NCBI GenBank assembly: GCA_019310865.1
Contig: JAFDDL010000046.1
Coordinates: forward strand, 1 to 8,200
Origin: Deltaproteobacteria bacterium
Lineage (GTDB): Bacteria > Desulfobacterota > Desulfobacteria > Desulfobacterales > JAFDDL01
Length of the DNA stretch: 8,200 nt
Direction of reading: 5' to 3'
Part shown: positions 1-5,817 of the stretch, in pieces
How the letters are laid out: each line of letters starts with the position of its first letter
Numbering within the stretch: the first letter of the stretch is position 1
The notes under the pieces: generated by a model
The model's database searches: none
What the model saw: the letters and a program-made list of their open reading frames with translations, nothing else
What the model was told of the DNA's origin: nothing
Made by a program: the position numbers and the translations under genes

Positions 1-1
1 A

Positions 2-70
2 AAAGGAATGCCAGCTGATTTTAAGGTTAAAAAAGAAAATAATAATGGTGATGATGAGGATCAGGATTGA
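2..70 (+). CDS. 3' end of an unrecognised gene (partial)
   Basis: An open frame runs in from the left edge and stops at TGA 68-70. The 22 visible residues begin KGMPADFKVKK and end in a very acidic, Asn/Asp-rich tail (NNNGDDEDQD). Such a hydrophilic tail would suit the disordered C-terminus of a soluble protein, but no family can be named from it. The next gene starts 3 bases after this stop on the same strand, which suggests one transcript. The frame could be open by chance over this short length, so the call rests mainly on the tight spacing to the following start codon. Confidence 0.4.
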   Translation, partial: KGMPADFKVKKENNNGDDEDQD

Positions 71-73
71 AAA

Positions 74-496
74 ATGATTAAATTGCTTGGCAAGATAGCT
101 GTTTATCTTTTTCAAAATAATCAAATAGATTCTTTTACGGAGCTGAAAAAAGCCATAAAAGAAGCTCATGGGGCTGTTGACAATGCAGCCGCACACTCAA
201 CGACTTTTTGGATTAACCCTGAAAGGCCCATAGAGGGATACAATCCAGAAGGATTGAAAAAAATGGATGCGATAAAAGGCATGCTTCAAAAACATGCTTC
301 AAATTTAAATGCATCCATTCATAATTTAGACAACTATACCTTTTTTTCATTTTGGCGCCAACTTCCTCCCAAACCAGACTTGATTAAAGCCGTCCACTGT
401 TTAAATAAAATATCCTATTTTCATGTCGTATGGGATAAAGAAAAAATTGAACAGGAAATAGATGATTTTTATAGACTGACTCGTACGGATGGATGA
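74..496 (+). CDS. Hypothetical protein, 140 aa, function unknown
   Basis: I do not recognise this family. The product is soluble-looking, with no signal peptide and no membrane segment. The first 30 residues look helical (IKLLGKIAVYLF, then TELKKAIKEAH). A small-residue stretch VDNAAAH (35-41) follows, then an aromatic and proline-containing middle (TTFWINPERPIEGYNPEG, 43-60), an aromatic core TFFSFWRQLPPKPD (89-102), and a charged C-terminal helix (DKEKIEQEIDDFYRL, 121-135). There is one cysteine (109). The ATG lies 3 bases after the preceding stop, and CAGG (62-65) or GAGG (56-59) could serve as a weak ribosome site. Codon use is strongly AT-biased, unlike the GC-rich genes from 1061 on, which fits horizontally acquired DNA. 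The length and clean coding frame make it probably real. It could belong to a defence or other island module, but nothing in the residues shows that. Confidence 0.6.
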   Translation: MIKLLGKIAVYLFQNNQIDSFTELKKAIKEAHGAVDNAAAHSTTFWINPERPIEGYNPEGLKKMDAIKGMLQKHASNLNASIHNLDNYTFFSFWRQLPPKPDLIKAVHCLNKISYFHVVWDKEKIEQEIDDFYRLTRTDG

Positions 497-512
497 AATT
501 AATGGAGAAAAT

Positions 513-611
513 ATGACAATTGGAATCTCAGGAAACAACTTTATGGATCACGATCAATACGATCTATTAATGCAGCTTTCCAAGAATGAGCTTATTTATT
601 TCAGCCAATAG
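513..611 (+). CDS. Possible small protein, 32 aa
   Basis: ATG 513 is preceded by GGAG at 504-507 with 5-base spacing, a better ribosome site than that of the 140-residue gene just upstream, whose stop is 16 bases away. The frame starts MTIGISGNNFMDHDQYDLLM and ends IYFSQ at TAG 609-611. The residues are unremarkable and I know no family for them. It may be a true small gene in the same transcript. It may equally be the 5' remnant of a longer gene cut off where the repeat-rich segment begins at about 600. Its stop codon lies inside the CAATAGCT arm (606-613) of a short inverted repeat whose partner is AGCTATTG (650-657). Confidence 0.3.
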   Translation: MTIGISGNNFMDHDQYDLLMQLSKNELIYFSQ

Positions 612-623
612 CTTGTATTTTGC

Positions 624-647
624 AAGGGACTAATTAAGGGACTAATT
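624..647 (+). repeat. Tandem repeat, 2 x AAGGGACTAATT
   Basis: The 12-base unit AAGGGACTAATT occurs twice without a gap (624-635 and 636-647). The segment 625-647 matches 866-887 with one substitution and one missing base, and the complement of 832-853 equally well. The same ~22-bp sequence is therefore present three times within 265 bases, twice in direct and once in inverted orientation. It is flanked by CAATAGCT (606-613) and its exact inverse AGCTATTG (650-657), so this end could itself fold into a stem enclosing the two units. Confidence 0.8.
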
Positions 648-833
648 TTAGCTATTGAGCTTTTTGGGTGGTATAAATTATCGAGATGGTGTAAAAACCA
701 CTCCAGAAACAGAAAATTCTCCCGTTGAAAGGGCTTTATGGGGTTCTGCCTTTATATGTAGAACGGCAATTTAGAAGGTATTTTACAAAATGCATTTACG
801 GCCCTTAACATTCACCTTTACATTTTGAGAAAG

Positions 834-885
834 TTAGTCCTTAAATAGTCCCTAAAATCGGTTTTAGGGACTATTTAAGGACTAA
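834..885. repeat. Perfect 24-bp inverted repeat with 4-base loop
   Basis: Bases 834-857 are the exact reverse complement of 862-885, separated only by TCGG (858-861). In RNA the + strand could extend the stem by a G-U (833/886) and an A-U (832/887). Each arm contains TAGTCCC or its complement GGGACTA, the core of the tandem repeat at 624-647. No T-run follows, so it is not a typical intrinsic terminator. Perfect pairing over 24 bp is not expected by chance and suggests selection or a recent origin, for example as the end of a mobile element, a protein-binding palindrome, or an RNA-processing hairpin. Confidence 0.9.
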
Positions 886-902
886 TTAGGGCATTTGGGG
901 CC

Positions 903-935
903 AAAAACAAAAATGGGGTCAGCATCGCTAACCCC
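903..935 (-). terminator. Rho-independent terminator of tRNA-Pro
   Basis: Read on the minus strand, GGGGTTAGC (935-927), loop GAT, then GCTGACCCC (923-915) form a 9-bp stem with one G-U pair. It is followed by A and then TTTTTGTTTTT (913-903). This is a textbook intrinsic terminator 21 bases downstream of the tRNA CCA end, so the tRNA is transcribed alone or as the last gene of its unit. It also marks the junction with the AT-rich segment. Confidence 0.9.
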
Positions 936-955
936 GTGATTTTGCTTGTGATACC

Positions 956-1032
956 TGGTCGGGGCGAGAAGATTTGAACTTCCGACCCCTTGAACCCCAT
1001 TCAAGTGCGCTACCAGACTGCGCTACGCCCCG
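956..1032 (-). tRNA. tRNA-Pro (anticodon GGG)
   Basis: A 77-base tRNA reading proline CCC and CCU codons. On the minus strand it begins CGGGGCG (1032-1026), which pairs with CGCCCCG (966-960), followed by discriminator A and an encoded CCA (958-956). The D arm is GCGCAGTCTGGTAGCGC. The anticodon stem CTTGA/TCAAG encloses the loop ATGGGGT with anticodon GGG at 998-996. The T arm contains GTTCAAATC. No intron or mispaired stem is visible. The first-base C1-G72 pair and overall sequence resemble the enterobacterial proline GGG tRNA. Its 3' end faces the AT-rich region, the usual orientation for a tRNA used as an integration site. Confidence 0.97.
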
Positions 1033-1045
1033 ACTCAAGATCCGC

Positions 1046-1074
1046 TGACTAACACTTTGCATGGAGCCTGTCAA
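1046..1074 (-). promoter_or_regulatory. Candidate sigma-70 promoter of tRNA-Pro
   Basis: On the minus strand there is a perfect -35 box TTGACA (1074-1069), a 17-base spacer, and a weaker -10 TAGTCA (1051-1046) preceded by TGT, an extended -10 arrangement. Transcription would start about 6-8 bases before the mature 5' end at 1032. The -35 box and spacer overlap the first codons of the divergent ldcA if that gene starts at 1061. Confidence 0.55.
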
Positions 1075-2020
1075 GAATATCATGAAAACTTTTGTGAAAG
1101 ATCGATTCGATGAGGTTATCTTTCCGGCACGTCTTGTTCCGGGCGACCGAATCGGGATTGCAGCGCCGGCAAGTCCCTTTGAATCCATAACTTTTCAGCA
1201 GGGACTCGAAATGATCCGGCAGCTGGGATTCGAGCCGGTGGTTCCCGAGGGCGTGTTTGAGGAGAACGGGTATCTGGCCGGTTCCGATGAGCACCGGGCA
1301 GATCAACTCCATCGGCTGTTTGCCGACCCGTCCATTCAGGCCATCATTTGCGCCCGGGGTGGTTATGGGTCTTTGCGCCTGCTGGCCTCGCTCGATTTTG
1401 GGTTGATTCGCTCAAACCCCAAGGTGTTTGTGGGCTTCAGCGACATTTCCACGCTCCTGTCAGCCATTACCCAGCAATGCGGGCTGGTTACCTTTCACGG
1501 TCCCATGGTGACGACTCTGGCCGGCGCCGGTAGTCAAACCCGGAAATCTTTTGTCTCTGCGCTCAGTGCGGACGATCATATGATTGTGGAACCGGACAGG
1601 GGCGTAACCCTTCGGGCGGGCTCGGGAACCGGTCCTGCCGCCGGTGGCAATCTGACAACCTTATGCCACCTGGTGGGAACCCCCTTTCAGCCGGTGTGGC
1701 GGGGGCATATTCTGTTCATCGAAGACCGGGGAGAAGCCCTCTATCGGGTTGACCGGATGCTCACGCAGCTGAAACTGGCCGGGTGCCTTGACGGCCTGTC
1801 CGGGTTGATGCTTGGCTCTTTCAAGGATTGCGGTGATATCGATGGCATCTACCGTCTGGTGATGGACCTGTTTGATGCAGAGGGGCTGCCCATCGCAGCC
1901 GGATTCGATATCGGTCACCAGTCGCCCAATTGCACCCTTCCGTTGGGGGTGACGGCGACTTTGGATGCGGATCGGTGTGTTCTTACCTATCATTCAGCGC
2001 CCACCGGGGGTTCACCCTGA
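1061..2020 (+). CDS. ldcA: LD-carboxypeptidase, peptidase family S66
   Basis: Cytoplasmic muramoyl-tetrapeptide L,D-carboxypeptidase that removes the terminal D-Ala from tetrapeptides during peptidoglycan recycling. At 319 residues it is slightly longer than usual for the family. It shows the S66 landmarks in order: LVPGDRIGIAAPASP (25-39), CARGGYGSLRLL (98-109), the nucleophile elbow GFSD (125-128, Ser127), FHGPM (145-149), LFIEDRGE (218-225, catalytic Glu221) and GFDIGHQSPN (281-290, catalytic His286). There is no signal peptide, as expected. MccF-type microcin immunity proteins share this fold, but the wall-gene context favours LdcA. The start is uncertain. ATG 1061 has no ribosome site and lies in the tRNA promoter; ATG 1082 or GTG 1094 would give the more usual short N-terminus. 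No promoter is visible in the 28 bases between the tRNA and ATG 1061. The hydrolase gene follows after 36 bases. Confidence 0.93.
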   Translation: MEPVKNIMKTFVKDRFDEVIFPARLVPGDRIGIAAPASPFESITFQQGLEMIRQLGFEPVVPEGVFEENGYLAGSDEHRADQLHRLFADPSIQAIICARGGYGSLRLLASLDFGLIRSNPKVFVGFSDISTLLSAITQQCGLVTFHGPMVTTLAGAGSQTRKSFVSALSADDHMIVEPDRGVTLRAGSGTGPAAGGNLTTLCHLVGTPFQPVWRGHILFIEDRGEALYRVDRMLTQLKLAGCLDGLSGLMLGSFKDCGDIDGIYRLVMDLFDAEGLPIAAGFDIGHQSPNCTLPLGVTATLDADRCVLTYHSAPTGGSP

Positions 2021-2047
2021 TGTGCGAGGGGCCAAGCGGTTTCTATC

Positions 2048-2056
2048 GGAGGTGAT
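2048..2056 (+). promoter_or_regulatory. Strong Shine-Dalgarno site selecting a TTG start
   Basis: GGAGGTGAT is a 9-base uninterrupted complement to the usual 3' end of 16S rRNA and directly abuts TTG 2057. No ATG lies in reach; the first in-frame ATG is at 2099 and would remove the first 14 residues. The GTG formed by 2052-2054 is followed at once by an in-frame stop. The site therefore supports TTG 2057 as the start of the serine hydrolase. Confidence 0.75.
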
Positions 2057-3148
2057 TTGACGGATTCATCCAGCCTATTCGATCCTGCCGATCGCCTCAT
2101 GCGCCGGGGGGGTTCCAATCAGGTGTTCCCCGGCGCCATGCTTCTCGTGCTAAAAGATGCCAATGTGATCTTTCGCAGGGCTTACGGCGCAGCGGATATC
2201 TATTCCCGCCGGCCCGTCACCGGCGATACCATTTTTGACCTGGCATCGCTGACAAAACCCCTGGCAACGTCTGTGGCCGCCCTGATGCTGCTTCAAGATG
2301 GTCAATTGCAACTCACACAGCCCATTGGATCGGTGCTGCCTGAATTTCAGGGGACCGACAAGGCAAAGATCGAAATTCAGCATCTGCTTTACCACAGCGC
2401 CGGGCTGCCGGCTTATCGGCCCTATTATTCCGCCTTATCAAAATTGCCCCTGGCCGAGCGTCTGCCGGCCCGACAGGACATGCTCGTTCGCGAGGCGCTC
2501 GCGTACCCCGTGGGGACCCGTTTCCTCTACTCCGATATCGGTTTCATGATTCTGCGATGGGTGATCGAGACCATTTCCGGTATGCGGCTTGATCGGTTCG
2601 TTCAAGCAGCTGTTTATGAACCGCTGGGCATTGGGGACTTGTTTTTCATAGACTTGTCGGGCGAGCCCCCGAAACGGGTTTTTGCCGCCACCGAGTGGTG
2701 CCCCTGGCGAAAGTCTGTGCTGCAGGGCGCTGTCAGCGATGAAAATGCCCACGTGGTCGGCGGAATTGACGGACATGCGGGCCTGTTCGGCACGGGCGAC
2801 GCTCTGGTGCAGCTGTTGCAGGAATTGACCACCGCTTTTTCCGGACAATCAAACCGTGGCCTGTTTCAGCGCGCTTGGCTGCAGAAGATGTTCGGCCGGG
2901 ATCCCATCTCTAAAAGGGCGCTCGGGTTTGATATGCCCACACCGGGCGCTTCAAGCAGCGGCGCTTATTTTTCCAATCAGACGGTGGGGCATCTGGGATT
3001 TACCGGCACCTCGTTCTGGATGGACCTGGATCGCGACATATCGGTGATCCTGCTCACCAACCGCGTTCATCCTACTCGGGACAATCCAAAGATACACGCT
3101 TTTCGGCCGCAGCTGCACGACGCGGTCATGGCGTCCCTGATTCGGTAG
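2057..3148 (+). CDS. Serine hydrolase, class C beta-lactamase / AmiE-like fold
   Basis: A 363-residue penicillin-recognising serine hydrolase. The catalytic motif SLTK (64-67) supplies the nucleophile Ser64 and Lys67. YSD (158-160) is the Tyr-x-Asn/Asp motif. GHLGFTGTS (311-319) takes the place of the KTG motif. The segment SDENAHVVGGIDGHAGLFGTG (227-247) is typical of the subgroup containing the Bacillus AmiE/YbbE MurNAc-L-Ala amidase and related esterases. No signal peptide or membrane helix is visible, so it should act in the cytoplasm and is unlikely to be a resistance beta-lactamase. It lies 36 bases behind ldcA and is probably co-transcribed with it. An intracellular muropeptide amidase or D,D-/L,D-peptidase is the likeliest role, inferred from fold and context; an esterase remains possible. 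It starts with TTG behind a near-perfect ribosome site. Confidence 0.85.
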   Translation: MTDSSSLFDPADRLMRRGGSNQVFPGAMLLVLKDANVIFRRAYGAADIYSRRPVTGDTIFDLASLTKPLATSVAALMLLQDGQLQLTQPIGSVLPEFQGTDKAKIEIQHLLYHSAGLPAYRPYYSALSKLPLAERLPARQDMLVREALAYPVGTRFLYSDIGFMILRWVIETISGMRLDRFVQAAVYEPLGIGDLFFIDLSGEPPKRVFAATEWCPWRKSVLQGAVSDENAHVVGGIDGHAGLFGTGDALVQLLQELTTAFSGQSNRGLFQRAWLQKMFGRDPISKRALGFDMPTPGASSSGAYFSNQTVGHLGFTGTSFWMDLDRDISVILLTNRVHPTRDNPKIHAFRPQLHDAVMASLIR

Positions 3149-3227
3149 ATTTTCCTTGTCATTATAGGATATTTCTGATACCGATCCCGGAAGCTGTATT
3201 GATTTGCGATTAATTTTTTAAGAATGA

Positions 3228-4274
<1,047 letters not shown>

Positions 4275-4278
4275 TGCC

Positions 4279-5112
4279 ATGTTTTCAAAAAAGGCGCTGT
4301 TGATTGTCGGGCTGATTGTACTTTCCGCTTTCAGCCTGACCATCCTTCTGCTTCCCAACAAACCCCATGGACGGGAACATTCCGGATCCATCGTCCTCTC
4401 CCTTGCGGCGCCGCTGCAGAAAGCCGTGACCCATTCCGTCGACTTTGTAAAGGATATCTGGCACCGGTATTTTTACCTGATCACCATCTCTGACGAAAAC
4501 AACCGACTGCGGCGTGAGTTGAGACGGGCAATGGAAATAAACCACGAGCTGGCGGAAGCGCAGCTGACCAATGAGCGACTGCGCCAATTGCTTCATTTCA
4601 AGCAAAAGTTGCAACCGCAGATGGTCGCAGCTGAAATTGTCGGGAGAGATCCAAATCCGTGGTTCAAGGCGGTTGTCATCGACAAGGGGCGATCGGACGG
4701 GCTCATGAAAGGATTGCCGGTGGTCGTCGCCGAGGGGATCGTTGGACAGGTGATCGAGGTGTCCGATTTCTATGCAAAGGTACTGCTGATGATTGATCGG
4801 AACTCTGCAGTGGATGCACTGGTCCAGCGAACCCGGGCCCGCGGGGTGGTCAAGGGCGGCGAAATCGGCAACTGCGTGTTTCGCTATGTCCTTCGCAAAG
4901 AAGAGATCCAGGTGGGTGACATCATTGTCTCGTCGGGCCTCGATGGTGTGTTTCCCAAAGGCTTGCGCGTGGGGCAGGCATCTGAAATCGTTCGCCGCAA
5001 TGCCGGTATTTTTCAGGAAGTCTTCATCGCTTCGTTTGTCGATTTCGAAAAGCTGGAGGAAGTTCTGGTTGTTCTGACCCCACCGCGCAAACCCACGGAG
5101 ACCGAAGCATGA
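4279..5112 (+). CDS. mreC: Rod shape-determining protein MreC
   Basis: Periplasmic scaffold of the elongasome that binds PBP2 and links it to MreB and MreD. It has 277 residues, within the family range. A single N-terminal membrane anchor (about 6-26) follows the short basic start MFSKK. An alpha-helical coiled coil spans roughly 72-110 (ENNRLRREL...NERLRQLLHFKQ). The MreC beta-barrel domain then begins at AEIVGRDPNPWFKAVVIDKG (118-137). Conserved-looking turns include GLPVVVAEGIVGQV (145-158) and GDIIVSSGLDGVFPKGLRVG (213-232). The C-terminus ends shortly after the barrel with no long tail. The start is 4 bases after the mreB stop without a clear ribosome site, so translational coupling is likely. 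Its last codons overlap mreD by ATGA (5109-5112). Confidence 0.97.
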   Translation: MFSKKALLIVGLIVLSAFSLTILLLPNKPHGREHSGSIVLSLAAPLQKAVTHSVDFVKDIWHRYFYLITISDENNRLRRELRRAMEINHELAEAQLTNERLRQLLHFKQKLQPQMVAAEIVGRDPNPWFKAVVIDKGRSDGLMKGLPVVVAEGIVGQVIEVSDFYAKVLLMIDRNSAVDALVQRTRARGVVKGGEIGNCVFRYVLRKEEIQVGDIIVSSGLDGVFPKGLRVGQASEIVRRNAGIFQEVFIASFVDFEKLEEVLVVLTPPRKPTETEA

Positions 5113-5633
5113 GACTTCTGGTGAGCGCCATTTTCGGCATGGTCTGCCTGGTCGTTCAAACTGCTTTTCTATCCCGGTTTCAGTGTTCGGGTGCGTTTTT
5201 TGACCTGCTTTTGCCCATTGTCCTCTATGTGAGCATTCGCCGACCCCTTTCGGAAAGCCTTCCGCTGATTTTTTTCTTCGGGATTTTACAAGGTGGGCTG
5301 TCCGGCGGTCCCTTCGGCCTTCATATCGTGATCTATGCCTGGTTGTTATTAGGGGCCAGGGGCAGCATGCTGCTGCTGGATGTGAGCAGCCTGTTTATTT
5401 TCCCGCTGTTGGTTGCGGCGGGTGTTGTGGTTGAGAATATCTTTTTGGCAGTCGCTGCCAGGAAAATATTTGAATACGGTGATTCGTTAATGGTCACGAA
5501 GACGGCCTTGATTCAAACCATCCTGGGGCTCATGGCAGCGCCGTTTTTTCTAGTGATCCAAAGAAAGGCCCATGCGGCCTGGGATCATACTTTGAAACAA
5601 TGGCGTGTCGGAGCCCAGGACGAAGACGGATGA
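5109..5633 (+). CDS. mreD: Rod shape-determining protein MreD
   Basis: Integral inner-membrane partner of MreC in the elongasome. It has 174 residues and about five to six hydrophobic segments (near 4-22, 31-45, 50-63, 68-84, 94-117 and 132-152). The motif GGLSGGPFGLHIVIYAW (62-78) corresponds to the Gly/Pro-rich conserved stretch of the family. The hydrophilic C-terminal end (QRKAHAAWDHTLKQWRVGAQDEDG) should be cytoplasmic. It is translationally coupled to mreC through the ATGA overlap. Its stop codon TGA (5631-5633) is also the first three bases of the palindromic element that follows. The last residues may therefore have been changed when the element arrived. Confidence 0.93.
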   Translation: MRLLVSAIFGMVCLVVQTAFLSRFQCSGAFFDLLLPIVLYVSIRRPLSESLPLIFFFGILQGGLSGGPFGLHIVIYAWLLLGARGSMLLLDVSSLFIFPLLVAAGVVVENIFLAVAARKIFEYGDSLMVTKTALIQTILGLMAAPFFLVIQRKAHAAWDHTLKQWRVGAQDEDG

Positions 5634-5791
5634 GCCAGGTTCAAAACGTCCCATTTCGGCCCATATCGGTGTTGGACGAAAATTTTAATCCTCAAAATAC
5701 TCAATGTATTCCTCCGGTTAAAATTTTCATCCGCCTTGATCTGAACCGAGATAAGCGCAGACTTCGACTTGAACGTTTTGAAACTGGCTCA
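5631..5791. repeat. 161-bp palindromic element (MITE-like) between mreD and mrdA
   Basis: The ends are inverted copies. TGAGCCAGGTTCAAAACGT (5631-5649) matches the reverse complement of 5773-5791 at 18 of 19 positions. Inside lies a perfect 11-bp inverted repeat, GAAAATTTTAA (5678-5688) and TTAAAATTTTC (5718-5728), extended by GGA/TCC after one mismatch. Innermost is AATAC/GTATT (5696-5700, 5706-5710) around TCAAT. The segments between outer and inner arms share only partial pairing (for example ATATCGGT against TATCTCGGT). The whole could fold as one long stem with internal loops, in DNA or in the operon mRNA. It is more AT-rich at its centre than the flanking genes. No target-site duplication is evident. 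I infer a MITE or REP-type dispersed repeat; multiple genomic copies would be expected. Confidence 0.75.
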
Positions 5792-5817
5792 GGTAACTGT
5801 GAAATGACGGCGGTGAA

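Larger units (their letters stand above)
612..900. other. Gene-poor, repeat-bearing AT-rich segment
   Basis: No convincing gene is seen in this stretch. It carries a two-unit tandem repeat (624-647) and a long perfect hairpin (834-885) built from the same sequence, with ~185 bases between them. In that interval a frame is open on + from 652 to the TAG at 772-774 (about 40 codons, with TTG 655 as the only near-start; it contains INYRDGVKTTPETENSPVER). A 30-codon frame is open on minus across 681-770. Neither has an ATG start or ribosome site, and openness on both strands argues against reading either as a gene. The whole could be a small non-autonomous mobile element or the decayed end of an island. 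Confidence 0.45.

Noticed and set aside
624..647. Start of a CRISPR-like array
   Set aside because: Only two contiguous 12-base units exist, with no spacers and no further regular copies.
666..703. Hairpin GGGTGGT / ACCACTC
   Set aside because: Only seven pairs including one wobble, with a 24-base loop; not distinguishable from chance.
928..1188. Minus-strand frame spanning tRNA-Pro
   Set aside because: It reads through the tRNA and its terminator. The segment [24 protein letters not shown] is a translated tRNA, a common false gene call.
2057..3148. Antibiotic-resistance beta-lactamase
   Set aside because: The serine hydrolase fold is present, but there is no export signal and GHLGFTGT replaces the KTG motif. 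Context and sequence favour a cytoplasmic wall-recycling or esterase role.
5625..5800. Target-site duplication flanking the palindromic element
   Set aside because: The bases next to the two ends (GACGGA on the left, GGTAAC on the right) do not form a convincing duplication, so transposition is inferred from the inverted ends only.
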